A stretch of DNA of 64,000 nt from Mycolicibacter nonchromogenicus (GTDB taxonomy: Bacteria > Actinomycetota > Actinomycetes > Mycobacteriales > Mycobacteriaceae): the NCBI RefSeq assembly GCF_002101775.1, contig NZ_LQPI01000040.1, forward strand, positions 124,001 to 188,000. The letters run 5' to 3'. The translations under genes and the position numbers were made by a program. How positions within the stretch are numbered: position 1 is the first letter of the stretch; each line of letters opens with the position of its first letter. This document shows positions 17,539-27,065 of the stretch, one piece after another. The notes under the pieces were generated by a model. The model did not search any database and had not been told where the DNA came from. It saw nothing but the letters and a program-made list of their open reading frames with translations.

Positions 17539-18387
17539 ATGACCTGGCACCCGCACCACAACACGGTGAAGACGTTCTTTCTGCTGTTCGTGATGTCGGC
17601 ACTGATCGTCTTGGTGGGCCGGGCATTCGGCCCGCAGATGATGTGGGTGGCGGTGCTGTTCGCTGTGGGGATGAACGCCTACACCTACTTCAACAGCGAC
17701 AAGCTGGCGCTGCGGGCGATGCGGGCCCAGCCGGTGACCGAGGTGCAGGCGCCGGAGATGTACCGGATTGTGCGTGAGCTGGCCACCACCGCTCACCAGC
17801 CGATGCCCCGGTTGTACATCAGCGACACCAACGCGCCCAATGCCTTCGCCACCGGCCGCAACCCGCGTCATGCCGCGGTGTGCTGCACCACTGGCATCCT
17901 GCGGCTGCTCAACGAGCGTGAGCTGCGCGCGGTGCTGGGTCACGAGCTGTCGCACGTGTACAACCGCGACATCCTGATCTCGTGTGTGGCCGGCGCGCTG
18001 GCCTCTGTGATCACCGGCTTGGCCAACATGGCGATGTTCTTCGGCAACCGCCGCGACGGCAACCCGCTGGCGATGTTGCTGGTCGCATTGGTGGGGCCCC
18101 TGGCGGCCACGGTGGTGCGCATGGCCGTGTCGCGGTCGCGGGAGTACCAGGCCGACGAATCCGGCGCGGTGCTCACCGGTGACCCGTTGGCGCTGGCCTC
18201 CGCGCTGCGCAAGATCTCCAACGGGGTGGAACTCGCCCCGCTGCCTCCCGAGCCGGAGCTGGCCAGCCAGTCGCACCTGATGATCGCCAACCCGTTCCGG
18301 GCGGGGGAGAAGGTCGGTCAGCTGTTCGCCACGCACCCGCCGATGGCCGACCGGATCCGGCGCCTGGAGGCGATGGCCCGCGGATAG
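17539..18387 (+). CDS. htpX: Membrane zinc metalloprotease HtpX
   Basis: A 282-residue M48B protease for quality control of membrane proteins. Two hydrophobic segments lie near residues 10-55 and two more around 148-200. The zinc site is HELSH at residues 135-139 with the third ligand in REYQADE near residue 202. Upstream is a strong ribosome site, AAGGAGG, 7 bp before ATG 17539. It is 73 bp downstream of grcC1. The C-terminal [19 protein letters not shown] is standard for HtpX. It corresponds to Rv0563, a stress-related gene. Confidence 0.95.
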   Translation: MTWHPHHNTVKTFFLLFVMSALIVLVGRAFGPQMMWVAVLFAVGMNAYTYFNSDKLALRAMRAQPVTEVQAPEMYRIVRELATTAHQPMPRLYISDTNAPNAFATGRNPRHAAVCCTTGILRLLNERELRAVLGHELSHVYNRDILISCVAGALASVITGLANMAMFFGNRRDGNPLAMLLVALVGPLAATVVRMAVSRSREYQADESGAVLTGDPLALASALRKISNGVELAPLPPEPELASQSHLMIANPFRAGEKVGQLFATHPPMADRIRRLEAMARG

Positions 18388-18431
18388 GGCGCCGCTGACG
18401 GGGCGCGGACGGTTTCAGTGCCGAGCGGACG

Positions 18432-19946
18432 TCAATCCAGGCTGACCGCTGCGCAGGCGCATGGGGCGGCCGGGACCGGTGCGGAGTCGCCGGGGGCCCG
18501 CACCGTGCCACCGGCGGCGAGATGCTGCTGCTTCCAGTCCTCCAAGGCCTGCTCGGCGGCGTGGTCGAGGTAGGTGGTCGAGATGTCCAGGGTGACGGGC
18601 GCCCCGGCCGGGATCTGCGCCAGCACACCGGTCAACTTGGGCAATGCCAAGAAGGTGCAGGCCCCCTCCACGGTTACCAGCCACTCCTCGCCTTCCTGGC
18701 GGGCACTGATCCTGACCCGGACCACCCGCCAGCCGGTCAACGCCAGCGCCAACGCCAGACCGATCAACACGCCTTCCAGCAGGTTGAGGAAGACCACCCC
18801 GCCAACTGTCACCAGATAGACGGCGATATCGCCGCTACGCCATGCGGTTCCGACGTGGTCCACTTTGATCAGCTGGACGCCGATCGTGATGAGCAGGCCC
18901 GCCAGCGCGGCACTCGGAATCTGATCGATCAAGCCGGCGAACGGCAGCGCGAACAGCAGGATCCAGACGCCGTGCAGGAATGCCGACGCCCGCGACTTCG
19001 CGCCGGCGGTGACGTTGGTGGCGCTGCGGACGATCACCCCGGTGATCGGCAGTCCACCCAACATCCCCGAGGTCACGTTCGCGGCGCCCTGTGCGACCAG
19101 TTCACGGTTGAAATCGGTACGCGGGCCGGTATGCATACGGTCGACCGACACCGCCGAGAGCAGGCTCTCCACACTGGCGATAAGCGCCACCGTCACCACC
19201 CCGACACCGACCGCGGTCCAATTGCCGTGCGGCAGCTCGGGCAGATGGATGGCATCCAGCAGCGACCCGTCGAGGGTGATGCGCCGCACGTCGAGGGAGA
19301 ACATCACAGACAGCGCCGTGGCTCCGGCGATCGCCACCAGCGGCCCCGGAATGCGGCCCAGCGGTCCCGGCACCGAGCGCCAAGCCAAGATGGTGACGAT
19401 CACCAGGATGCCCAGGATCGGCTCGGCGCCCTGGGCGTCGTTCAGCCCACTGGGCAGGGCGGCCAGGTTCTCCCATGCCGAGCTGGCCGACTGCCCGCCC
19501 AGCAGGACGTGCAGTTGCTGCAAGGCGATGGTCACGCCGATACCCGCCAGCATGGCGTGCACCACGACCGGCGAAATCGCCAGCGCGGCCCGCGCCACCC
19601 GGCTCAGCCCCAGCAAGACCTGCAGTACCCCGGCGGCGACCGTGATCGCACACGTCACTTTCCAGCCGAATCGGGCCACCAGATCCGCCACGACCACCGT
19701 CAACCCGGCCGCGGGTCCGCTCACCTGCAGGGGTGATCCGCCCAGTGCTCCGACGAGAAGACCGCCGACGATCGCAGCGATGATGCCGGCCAGTACCGGC
19801 GCGTCCGACGCGATGGCGATGCCCAGCGACAGCGGCAGTGCCACCAGGAACACCACCAGAGATGCGGGTACGTCATAGCGCAGAACCGATCCTGACCAGG
19901 CTTTTATGCGGCTGGCTTCTTTGCCTGCTCGGGGCGTGGTCAGCAT
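18432..19946 (-). CDS. SulP family anion permease (sulfate/bicarbonate type)
   Basis: A 504-residue SLC26/SulP transporter. The N-terminus of the domain, VLRYDVPASLVVFLVALPLSLGIAIASDAP, and VGALGGSPLQVSGPAAGLTVVVADLV are typical of the bacterial branch that includes bicarbonate-associated permeases. About 12 hydrophobic segments follow. The last 90 residues (WLVTVEGACTFLALPKLTG onward) form a STAS-like cytoplasmic domain, ending in a Cys-rich tail APCACAAVSLD. The transported anion cannot be decided. It lies between convergent htpX and gpsA upstream on the same strand; its 140-bp leader (19947-20086) has two inverted repeats. Confidence 0.9.
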   Translation of the reverse strand: MLTTPRAGKEASRIKAWSGSVLRYDVPASLVVFLVALPLSLGIAIASDAPVLAGIIAAIVGGLLVGALGGSPLQVSGPAAGLTVVVADLVARFGWKVTCAITVAAGVLQVLLGLSRVARAALAISPVVVHAMLAGIGVTIALQQLHVLLGGQSASSAWENLAALPSGLNDAQGAEPILGILVIVTILAWRSVPGPLGRIPGPLVAIAGATALSVMFSLDVRRITLDGSLLDAIHLPELPHGNWTAVGVGVVTVALIASVESLLSAVSVDRMHTGPRTDFNRELVAQGAANVTSGMLGGLPITGVIVRSATNVTAGAKSRASAFLHGVWILLFALPFAGLIDQIPSAALAGLLITIGVQLIKVDHVGTAWRSGDIAVYLVTVGGVVFLNLLEGVLIGLALALALTGWRVVRVRISARQEGEEWLVTVEGACTFLALPKLTGVLAQIPAGAPVTLDISTTYLDHAAEQALEDWKQQHLAAGGTVRAPGDSAPVPAAPCACAAVSLD

Positions 19947-20037
19947 CTATGGGGACCTCTGCTCTCGTTAGTCTCGCTGAGATGCAGCGAAGCTAAGCCC
20001 CACGCATTACTGGTGATGCAACGCGAGGTGACTATTA

Positions 20038-20054
20038 AGTAAACACTGGTTACT
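20038..20054. promoter_or_regulatory. Inverted repeat upstream of the SulP gene (possible operator)
   Basis: AGTAA-ACACTGG-TTACT (20038-20054) is a perfect 5-bp inverted repeat in an AT-rich patch upstream of the permease. A second hairpin, TCGCTG-AGATG-CAGCGA (19974-19990), lies about 30 bp from the start codon in the presumed leader. Either may regulate the permease. The repeats are short and could be chance. Confidence 0.3.
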
Positions 20055-20086
20055 CTCCCTGAACCAGATGTACAGATTTTACACAG

Positions 20087-21112
20087 TTAGAACCCAGAGC
20101 CGGTCACCTCATGCCCAGGGGTCTCTGCGATCAGCCCGCGATAGGCCTGCTCCACCGTGGAGCCGTGGTTGATCACGCCGTCGACCTCGCGCGCGATCGG
20201 CATGCTCAGCCCGTACTGCGCGGCGAACTTCATGACCACGCTGGCGGCCCGCACGCCCTCGGCCACCTGGTTCATCGACGCGATGATCTCGTCGATCGGC
20301 TTGCCCGACCCCAGCTGCTCTCCGACGTAGCGATTGCGGCTGCGCTGGCTGGTGCAGGTGACGATCAGGTCGCCCATCCCGGCCAGACCCGCGAAGGTGT
20401 CGCGGGCCCCGCCCATCGCCTCACCGAGCTTGGACATCTCGCGCACCGAACGCGCCATCACCATCGCCCGGGTGTTCTCCCCGATCCCCAGCGAGTAGCC
20501 CATGCCGACCGCGATCGCGTAGACGTTCTTCAGCGCCCCGGCCATCTCGACACCGACCACGTCGTCAGTGGTGTAGACCCGGAATCGCTTGGTGCGGAAC
20601 AGCGATGCCAGCTCGCAGGCCAGACCCGGGTCGGGCATGGCGAGCACGGCGGCCGCCGCATAACCCTCGGCCACCTCGCGGGCGATGTTCGGGCCGGCCA
20701 GGATGCCGGCCGGATGTCCGGGCAGCACCTCGTCGACGATCTGCGACATCCGCATGTTGGTGCCCTGCTCCAAGCCTTTGACCAGCGACACCACCGGCAC
20801 CCAGGGTCGCAGCTCGGTGGCCAACTCTTCGAGCACGCCCCGGAAGCCGTGTGACGGTACGGCCATCACGACGACATCGGCGCAGTGCGCGGCCTCGGCG
20901 AAATCGGTGGTGGCGCGCAGCGTCTCGCTGAGCACCACGTCGTTGCCGAGGTAGCGACTGTTGCGGTGGTTGTCGTTGATATCGGCGGCGGTCGCTTCCG
21001 AGCGAACCCATTGCAGGGTCGGCGCGCGGCGCGAGCAGATTGACGCCACGGTGGTCCCGAAGGATCCGCCTCCGAGCACGACAACATTGGGAGTACGAGT
21101 AGCAGCAGGCAT
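20087..21112 (-). CDS. gpsA: NAD(P)-dependent glycerol-3-phosphate dehydrogenase
   Basis: A 341-residue enzyme reducing dihydroxyacetone phosphate to sn-glycerol 3-phosphate for phospholipid synthesis. The Rossmann motif is VVVLGGGSFGTTVAS at residues 10-24; GPNIAREVAEG is at 140-150; the catalytic Lys is K195 in GALKNVYAIAVGM; GLAGMGDLIVTCTS and SRNRYVG follow. I choose ATG 21112 as the last start before the Rossmann strand; the frame continues upstream without homology. It corresponds to Rv0564c (gpdA1). Confidence 0.96.
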   Translation of the reverse strand: MPAATRTPNVVVLGGGSFGTTVASICSRRAPTLQWVRSEATAADINDNHRNSRYLGNDVVLSETLRATTDFAEAAHCADVVVMAVPSHGFRGVLEELATELRPWVPVVSLVKGLEQGTNMRMSQIVDEVLPGHPAGILAGPNIAREVAEGYAAAAVLAMPDPGLACELASLFRTKRFRVYTTDDVVGVEMAGALKNVYAIAVGMGYSLGIGENTRAMVMARSVREMSKLGEAMGGARDTFAGLAGMGDLIVTCTSQRSRNRYVGEQLGSGKPIDEIIASMNQVAEGVRAASVVMKFAAQYGLSMPIAREVDGVINHGSTVEQAYRGLIAETPGHEVTGSGF

Positions 21113-21224
21113 GAGCCCCAGCGTATTGCCGTCGCCACCGCCACACCGGCGGTTTGTGGACATGTTCGGCCAGACGGCAGCCCAGCGGCGTCAACCCGCA
21201 GCCGCGCCCCTGACCGCGGCGAGG

Positions 21225-22700
21225 CTAACCGGCCAGCGGAATCGGTTCCCCGACCCGCCCGAACACCATCGATTCCTCGATCCGATTGAACCGGAAGTCC
21301 AGGGCGTCGACGAAGTAGTTCTGCCGCACGTTCCACGGCCGCTTGGTGCCCGAGCGTGGGAGCGCGTGCGGCGCCCGCAACACATAACCGGCCTGGATAT
21401 CCCATGCCGGCTTCTCGGCCAACGGCTCATCGCCGAGGTGCGGGAAGGCATGGGTGTAGCCGCGAGAAGCCATGTAGGACAGCAGGTTGGCGGTCGCCCG
21501 CGCGGTCATGTCGGCACGCAGAGTCCAGGACGCGTTGGTGTAGCCGACGCACCAGAACAGGTTCGGCAGGTCTTCGAGCATGTGCGCCTTGTAGACGAAC
21601 CGTTCGGTCGGTTTGATCTCGGTGCCGTCCACGCTGATCTGCACCCCGCCCAATGCCTGCAACTGCAGCCCGGTGGCGGTGACGATGATGTCGGCGTCCA
21701 GGTGTGCCCCGGACTGCAACGCGATCCCGGAGGCGTCGAAGTGGTCGATGCGTTCGGTGACCATCTCCACGGTCCCGGCACTGATATGGGTGTAGAGATC
21801 ACCGTCGGGAATCAGACACAGCCGCTGGTCCCACGGCTGATACGGCGGCTTGAAATGGATGTCCACGGCGTAGCCCGGGGGCAGATTCTGCACGGCGTCA
21901 CGACGCAGCATCCATTTCAGCAACGGAGGCAACTTGCGGGCCAGGAACCACACGTAGCCTTCGAAGAACGCCGAGACGAACCGGATGATCGGGTGAGCCA
22001 CCTTGCGGGGCAACACCTTGGAGACCACATCGATGAACCGGCTGGTCTTGGGTGCCGAGATCACGTAGGTGGGAGTGCGCTGCAGCAGGGTCACCTGGGC
22101 GGCCTGCTCGGCCAGCGCCGGGACCAGTGACATGGCGGTGGCGCCACTGCCGATCACCACCACCTTCTTGCCGGCGTAGTCCAGATCTTCGGGCCAGTGC
22201 TGGGGGTGCACCAGCGCCCCGGCGAACGTCTCGGATCCGGGAAAGTCCGGGGTATAGCCAGCGTCGTAGTTGTAGTAGCCGGAGCCGAAGAACACGAACC
22301 GGCCACGATAGATTCGCGGGGTCCCGTCGACGTTCGCCGTCACCGTCCAGGTGTCGGTCGCTGAATCCCAGTCCGCCGCGGTGACGTGGTGGTTGAACCG
22401 GATGTGCTCGTCGATGCCGTACTTGTGCGCGGCGTCGGTCAGGTAGTCGCGGATCTCGTCGCCGTCGGCGACCCGTTCGCGACGGGTCCATGGTTCGTAC
22501 GGCAGGCACAGCGTGAAGATGCTGCTGTCCGAGCGCACCCCTGGATAGCGAAACAGGTCCCAGGTCCCGCCGATGCGCTCACGCCGTTCCAGGATGACGT
22601 AATTGGTCCCGGGATTGCGCTCGGCGATGCGGTAAGCCGCGCCGATACCGGAGATGCCCGCTCCGATGATGACGACGTCCACGACCTCTTCGGTAGCCAC
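21225..22700 (-). CDS. Flavin-containing (Baeyer-Villiger type) monooxygenase, Rv0565c-like
   Basis: A 491-residue flavoprotein monooxygenase. The FAD motif GAGISG is at residues 13-18. The Baeyer-Villiger fingerprint FAGALVHPQHWP is intact and a second Rossmann motif VVVIGSGATAM follows for NADPH. The protein resembles EthA, the activator of ethionamide, and Rv0565c at this position. Possible starts are GTG 22718 and GTG 22700; I prefer 22700, giving VATEEVVDVVIIGAG. It lies between yajQ and gpsA on the same strand. Physiological substrate unknown, likely a ketone. Confidence 0.9.
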   Translation of the reverse strand: MATEEVVDVVIIGAGISGIGAAYRIAERNPGTNYVILERRERIGGTWDLFRYPGVRSDSSIFTLCLPYEPWTRRERVADGDEIRDYLTDAAHKYGIDEHIRFNHHVTAADWDSATDTWTVTANVDGTPRIYRGRFVFFGSGYYNYDAGYTPDFPGSETFAGALVHPQHWPEDLDYAGKKVVVIGSGATAMSLVPALAEQAAQVTLLQRTPTYVISAPKTSRFIDVVSKVLPRKVAHPIIRFVSAFFEGYVWFLARKLPPLLKWMLRRDAVQNLPPGYAVDIHFKPPYQPWDQRLCLIPDGDLYTHISAGTVEMVTERIDHFDASGIALQSGAHLDADIIVTATGLQLQALGGVQISVDGTEIKPTERFVYKAHMLEDLPNLFWCVGYTNASWTLRADMTARATANLLSYMASRGYTHAFPHLGDEPLAEKPAWDIQAGYVLRAPHALPRSGTKRPWNVRQNYFVDALDFRFNRIEESMVFGRVGEPIPLAG

Positions 22701-22745
22701 GATCCCCAGCGTAGGCACCGGGCGGGCTCGCCGGTCGAGATTGCG

Positions 22746-23237
22746 TCAGCGGTAGTTCACGAACTGCAGGGCCACGTCCAGGTCGGCGCCCTTGAGCAGC
22801 GCGATCACGGCCTGCAGGTCGTCACGTTTCTTCGACGACACCCGGATCTCGTCGCCCTGGACCTGGGTCTTGACGCCCTTGGGGCCCTCGTCGCGGATCA
22901 GCTTGTTGATCTTCTTGGCGTGCTCGGAGTCGATGCCCTGCTTGAGGCTGCCGCTGACCTTGTAGGTCTTGCCCGACGGCTGCGGGTCGCCGGCGTCGAA
23001 GGCCTTCATGGAGATGTCGCGGCGGATCAGCTTCTCCTTGAACACGTCGACGGCTGCCTTGACCCGCTCCTCGGTGGAGCTGACCAGCTCGATGGTCTCC
23101 TCGCCCTTCCACGCGATGGTGGTGTCGGTGCCGCGGAAGTCGAACCGGGTGGCCAGTTCCTTGGCGGCCTGGTTCAAGGCGTTGTCAACCTCCTGCCGAT
23201 CGACCTTGCTGACGATGTCGAACGATGAGTCCGCCAC
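22746..23237 (-). CDS. yajQ: YajQ family nucleotide-binding protein (Rv0566c-like)
   Basis: A 163-residue protein of the YajQ (UPF0234) family, composed of two ferredoxin-like domains. Typical stretches are [21 protein letters not shown] at the start and [35 protein letters not shown] near the end. Some homologues bind cyclic di-GMP; others bind nucleic acid. The start is GTG 23237, preceded by AAGGAAGGA at about 8 bp. The gene is divergent from tRNA-Tyr. Confidence 0.93.
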   Translation of the reverse strand: MADSSFDIVSKVDRQEVDNALNQAAKELATRFDFRGTDTTIAWKGEETIELVSSTEERVKAAVDVFKEKLIRRDISMKAFDAGDPQPSGKTYKVSGSLKQGIDSEHAKKINKLIRDEGPKGVKTQVQGDEIRVSSKKRDDLQAVIALLKGADLDVALQFVNYR

Positions 23238-23318
23238 GAGACCTGTCCTTCCTTGATGGGTGTGCTGGCCGATTTGTGTTGTGGGTACATCCTCGTTGTA
23301 GTCTGCTAGGCGCACTAC

Positions 23319-23401
23319 GGCAGGTTGCCCGAGCGGCCAATGGGAGCGGACTGTAAATCCGTCGGCGCAAGCCTACGCAGGTTCGAATCCTGCACCTGCC
23401 A
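23319..23401 (+). tRNA. tRNA-Tyr (anticodon GTA)
   Basis: An 83-nt class II tRNA. The acceptor stem GGCAGGT pairs with ACCTGCC, followed by discriminator A at 23401. The anticodon GTA is at 23353-23355 within ACTGTAAAT. A variable arm (CGTCGGCGCAAGCCTACG region) is long as expected for tyrosine tRNA, and the T arm has GCAGG-TTCGAAT-CCTGC. CCA is not encoded. Confidence 0.97.
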
Positions 23402-23408
23402 CACTGGT

Positions 23409-23443
23409 CAGGCCCCCTTTTGAAGGGGGCCTGATTGGTTTTT
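23409..23443 (+). terminator. Rho-independent terminator after tRNA-Tyr
   Basis: The stem CAGGCCCCCTT / AAGGGGGCCTG (11 bp, loop TTG, 23409-23433) is followed by ATTGGTTTTT. It lies 8 bp after the tRNA and 16 bp before the convergent acyl-CoA dehydrogenase stop, so it separates the housekeeping block from the catabolic block. Confidence 0.9.
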
Positions 23444-23458
23444 CGGGCCCGTGGGGGG

Positions 23459-24601
23459 CTAACTCGCCACCGGGGTCAGGCCGGCCTCGAGCGATCGGCA
23501 CAGCAGTTCGCGGTGATGACCGGCGTCTCCGCACAGCATGGCGTCGACCCGCGCGCGGCGCAGATACAGGTGCAGGTCGTGCTCCCAGGTGAACCCGATA
23601 CCGCCGTGCAGCTGAAGCGCCTGGCCGGAGATCCGGTTGACCGCGTCGGAGACGTAGGCCTTGGCGATGCTGGCGGCACGGTCGGCCTGGGGATGGGCGG
23701 CGTCGAGGGCCATGGCCGCGTAGTACGTCGCGGCAGCGCTGGCCTGCGCCCAGATCCGCATATCGGCGCACTTGTGCTTGACCGCCTGGAAGCTGCCGAC
23801 CGGGCGCCCGAACTGGACCCGTTCCTTGACGTAGTCGGTGGTCATGGCCAGCAGGCGCTCACCTATCCCGACCATCTCGGCGCAGTTCAGAACGGTCGCC
23901 AGATTCAGGGACCGGGTGATCGCCCCTAGGGCCGCGTCGCCGTCGGCAATCAGCGCCGCCGCCTCTGTCGAAACCTGGTCGAGCGTCACATCGCAGTAGC
24001 TGCGGGTGACGTCGAGTGTCGTCTGGCGCTCGATCCGCACCCCGGGGGCATCGGCCGGCACCAGAAACCGGGACGGCCGGCCGTCGAGGACAGCGTCGAT
24101 GAGCAGCACCTGCGCAATGTCGGCGTCCTGGACACAGACCTTCGATCCGGTGAGTGTGTAGCCCTCGGCGGACCGCTGTGCGCGGGCGGTGATACCGGCC
24201 GCCGACCAGGGCTGGGAGAACTCGGCAAAGGCCCAGGCCGCGATCACACTTCCGTCGCAGATCCCCTGTAGCAGCGCCGATCTGGCTGGGTGGCCGGTGC
24301 GGCTCAGCGCGTCGGCGGTCACCACGACCGGTGAGAACGGCACGCTGGCCAGGCCGCGCCCCAGTTCTGCCGCGACCAGGGCCAGATCCACGATCTGTTG
24401 GCCGAGTCCACCGTCATCCTCGGCCACCCCGAGTGCCGGCCAGCCCAAGTCGGTGCCGCGCCGCCACAGTTGCGGATCGAATCCGTGGGCGGTGTCGATG
24501 AGCTTTCGGGCCGTCTCCACCGGAAACTTGGTGGCCAGCAGCGCACGCGTTGTGTCGACCATGCCGCGCTGTTCGTCGGTGAGCTCGAAATCCACGGCCA
24601 C
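23459..24601 (-). CDS. Acyl-CoA dehydrogenase (FadE), GGIGFTWE-type subunit
   Basis: A 380-residue flavin acyl-CoA dehydrogenase. It has the N-terminal helical domain (FELTDEQRGMVDTTRALL), the middle beta domain, and the C-terminal domain with YVKERVQFGRPVGSFQAVKHKCADM and LQLHGGIGFTWEHDLHLYLRR. This C-terminal form recurs in the N-half of the fused protein at 53625-55784. In mycobacteria such subunits often pair with a second FadE to form an alpha2-beta2 enzyme acting on bulky CoA esters. The gene is divergent from the FadE at 24702, and the 100-bp gap holds the shared motif at 24655. Together they probably form one heteromeric dehydrogenase. Confidence 0.92.
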   Translation of the reverse strand: MAVDFELTDEQRGMVDTTRALLATKFPVETARKLIDTAHGFDPQLWRRGTDLGWPALGVAEDDGGLGQQIVDLALVAAELGRGLASVPFSPVVVTADALSRTGHPARSALLQGICDGSVIAAWAFAEFSQPWSAAGITARAQRSAEGYTLTGSKVCVQDADIAQVLLIDAVLDGRPSRFLVPADAPGVRIERQTTLDVTRSYCDVTLDQVSTEAAALIADGDAALGAITRSLNLATVLNCAEMVGIGERLLAMTTDYVKERVQFGRPVGSFQAVKHKCADMRIWAQASAAATYYAAMALDAAHPQADRAASIAKAYVSDAVNRISGQALQLHGGIGFTWEHDLHLYLRRARVDAMLCGDAGHHRELLCRSLEAGLTPVAS

Positions 24602-24654
24602 TCCTTAACGCGCACTCGCGAGGTTGGGGATTGAAAATCCGTCACCGAAGATAC

Positions 24655-24666
24655 AGGATACTGATT
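24655..24666 (+). promoter_or_regulatory. Shared 12-bp motif, site 1 (AGGATACTGATT)
   Basis: AGGATACTGATT lies between the divergent acyl-CoA dehydrogenase genes, 35 bp before the start of 24702 and 53 bp before that of 24601. It is one of seven closely similar sites in intergenic DNA between 24.6 and 64 kb. It would place the mce operon under the same control as the catabolic genes. It could be an operator or a promoter element. Confidence 0.65.
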
Positions 24667-24701
24667 AAGCTGAATCGCGGCGGAGGAACCGGAGGCGACC
24701 C

Positions 24702-25877
24702 TTGCAGCTCGGGCAGGACACCGAACTGGACGCGTTACGGGCGCGTGTACGCGAGTTGGCGGCCCGTCATGCCCCGCCCCGCCATAAGCGCACCGGAGTG
24801 CGCGCGCCGGAAGCCCACGAAATACCGGCGCTGCGCAAGTGGACCGCAATGCTGTTCGAAGAACACTTGCTGGGCGTGCACTGGCCGGTCGAATACGGCG
24901 GCCTGCCCGACGCCCATCCGCTGCACGAGTCGGTGGTCACCGACGAGCTGACCCGGGTCGGCGCGGCGGGGCCGGTCGGCGGCGGGCTGCTCGCCGCCGC
25001 GGCGATCATCGCCTCGGGCACCCAGGAGCAGAAGGACTACTTCCTCCCGCGAATCCGTACCGGAGAACACATTTGGTGCCAGCTGTTCAGCGAGCCCGAC
25101 GCCGGCAGCGACCTCGCCGCGTTGAGGACGCGGGCCACTCGCGACGGTGACCAGTTCGTGGTCGACGGCCAGAAGGTATGGACCACCAACGGTCAGCACG
25201 CCGACTTCGGGTATCTGCTGGCCAGGACCGACCCGGACGTGCCCAAGCACGCCGGCATCACCGCGTTCGCCCTCGACATGCACACCCCCGGTGTCTCGGT
25301 CCGCCCGCTGCGCGAGATCACCGGCACCGCCGACTTCAACGAGGTGTTCCTCGATGCGGTGCGCATCCCCGCCGGACAGGTCATCGGCGCGGTCAACGAG
25401 GGCTGGGCGGTCACCACGGCCAGCCTGGCGCTGGAACGCTCCAGCGCCGGAACGGGGGCGTCGCTGTTCGGCGCGCTGGACCGACTGGCGGCGCTGGCCG
25501 GCCAGGTGCACCGCGACGGTCGCCGGGCCATCGAGCACGACGATGTCCGCCAAGCCATCGGCGGCTTTGTCGCCGACGTCCACGTGAACTCCCTGGTCTC
25601 CGCGTTGGGCGACAGTCGATCCCTGCACGGCACCGGCGATGCCGCCGACGCCCCGATCTCGAAGATCCTGTTCAGTGAGATCAACCTGGCGCTGCATGAA
25701 TACGGCATGCAGCTGCAGGGCCATGACGGTGTGCGGATCGAGGGTGACGCTCAGGTGTACGACGAGGGCTGGTGGCAGGACGCCTTCATGTACGGCCGCG
25801 CGTTCACGATTGCCGGGGGCACCAACGAGGTGCTGCGCAACCTGATCGCCGAGAGGGCGCTCGGCCTGCCCCGCTGA
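24702..25877 (+). CDS. Acyl-CoA dehydrogenase (FadE), first gene of the mce operon
   Basis: A 391-residue acyl-CoA dehydrogenase. Key parts are HIWCQLFSEPDAGSDLAAL (flavin/substrate region), FVVDGQKVWTTNGQHADFGYLLARTD, NEGWAVTTASLALERSS and the C-terminal FTIAGGTNEVLRNLIAERALGLP. The same blocks occur in the C-half of the fused protein at 53625-55784, so this gene and the divergent 23459 gene are the split equivalent of that fusion. The start is TTG at 24702, with GGAGG 8 bp upstream. It begins a run of genes to 36861 with gaps of at most 27 bp, so it is probably co-transcribed with yrbE-mce. Confidence 0.92.
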   Translation: MQLGQDTELDALRARVRELAARHAPPRHKRTGVRAPEAHEIPALRKWTAMLFEEHLLGVHWPVEYGGLPDAHPLHESVVTDELTRVGAAGPVGGGLLAAAAIIASGTQEQKDYFLPRIRTGEHIWCQLFSEPDAGSDLAALRTRATRDGDQFVVDGQKVWTTNGQHADFGYLLARTDPDVPKHAGITAFALDMHTPGVSVRPLREITGTADFNEVFLDAVRIPAGQVIGAVNEGWAVTTASLALERSSAGTGASLFGALDRLAALAGQVHRDGRRAIEHDDVRQAIGGFVADVHVNSLVSALGDSRSLHGTGDAADAPISKILFSEINLALHEYGMQLQGHDGVRIEGDAQVYDEGWWQDAFMYGRAFTIAGGTNEVLRNLIAERALGLPR

Positions 25878-25904
25878 CCGCTCTTCGGAGTCGAAGGAGA
25901 CACA

Positions 25905-27065
25905 ATGCCCTTGCAGGACTGGATGAAAGTGATCTCGGTCGACGATCACGTCATCGAACATCCCTTGGTCTGGCAAGACCGGCTCACGGAGTCTCAGCGC
26001 GAACAGGGCCCCCAAATCGTCGAAACCGCCGAGGGCCATCACGTGTGGCGCTACGAGGGGCAGCTGTATCCGCAGATCGGGCTCAATGCCGTGGCCGGCA
26101 AACCTCCCGCGGAGTACGGCATGGAGCCGGTCCGCTACGACCAGATGATCCCCGGCTGCTACGACCCGGTCGAACGCATCAAAGACATGGACATCGACGG
26201 CATTCACGGGGCGCTGTCGTTTCCGTCGTTCCCCGGCTTCGGCGGCGGAGTCTTCCAGCGCGCCAAGGACAAGGATCTGGCGCTGGCCTGTGTCCGGGCC
26301 TGGAATGACTTCCAGGTCGACGAATGGTGCGCCACGGCGCCGGACCGGTTGATCCCCTTGGGAATTCTGCCCACCTGGGACCCGGAATTGGCTGCCGCCG
26401 AGGTGGAGCGACTGGCGCAGATCGGCACCCGGGCGGTGTCGTTCCCCGACAGCCCGGTGCCCCTGGGCCTGCCGTCCTTTCATCACCCGACGCACTGGGA
26501 GCCGCTGTGGGATGCGCTGGAAGCCGCCGACCTGCCGGTCTGCCTGCACTTCGGCGCAGGCGGCTACGTACCTGGATTCTCCGCGCTGGCGCCCTCGCCC
26601 GAGGACAGTGCGCCATTCGCCGTGGCGATCGCCACCTTCTCGACCAACCTCATGTGGAGCACAGCCGACCTGGTCTTCTCCGGCATGCTGCAACGCCACC
26701 CGAATCTGAAGTTCATGCTCTCCGAGGGTGGAATCGGTTGGATTCCTTACCTGCTGGAGCGCATGGACTACACCTGGGAGCGCCACCGCTGGTATCAGAA
26801 GATCAGCCGAACGGACCGCCCGTCGGACCTGTTCCGTCGGCACTTCTGGGGCTGTTTCATCGACGACGAGCACGGTGTGAAATCCCGGGACGCCATCGGA
26901 ATCGAGAACATTCTCATCGAGGTGGACTATCCGCACTCCGACTCCAACTGGCCCAACAGTCGTAAGAGAATCGCGGAGACACTGCGGGAGGTCAGCGACG
27001 CCGATGTCCACCGGATTGTGGAGCTCAACGCACGCGAGCTGCTCCACTTTGGAGATGGACGATGA
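25905..27065 (+). CDS. Amidohydrolase-2 family hydrolase/decarboxylase
   Basis: A 386-residue ACMSD-type amidohydrolase. The N-terminus has the metal pair region VISVDDHVIEHP, the middle has LPVCLHFGAGGYVPG and LMWSTADLVFSGMLQRHPNLKF, and the end has IEVDYPHSDSNWPNS with the catalytic Asp. This family is multiplied in mycobacteria and occurs in steroid and lipid gene clusters; no substrate is known. GAAGGAGA lies about 5 bp before ATG 25905. Its last codons overlap the next gene (ATGA). Position inside the mce operon suggests it hydrolyses or decarboxylates an imported compound or intermediate. Confidence 0.88.
   Translation: MPLQDWMKVISVDDHVIEHPLVWQDRLTESQREQGPQIVETAEGHHVWRYEGQLYPQIGLNAVAGKPPAEYGMEPVRYDQMIPGCYDPVERIKDMDIDGIHGALSFPSFPGFGGGVFQRAKDKDLALACVRAWNDFQVDEWCATAPDRLIPLGILPTWDPELAAAEVERLAQIGTRAVSFPDSPVPLGLPSFHHPTHWEPLWDALEAADLPVCLHFGAGGYVPGFSALAPSPEDSAPFAVAIATFSTNLMWSTADLVFSGMLQRHPNLKFMLSEGGIGWIPYLLERMDYTWERHRWYQKISRTDRPSDLFRRHFWGCFIDDEHGVKSRDAIGIENILIEVDYPHSDSNWPNSRKRIAETLREVSDADVHRIVELNARELLHFGDGR

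Noticed and set aside
24735..27047. A 770-codon open frame on the minus strand opposite the acyl-CoA dehydrogenase and amidohydrolase.
   Set aside because: It is antisense to two genes with clear family motifs; its translation is Arg/Gly/His/Gln-rich with no domain, as expected from high-GC codon bias.
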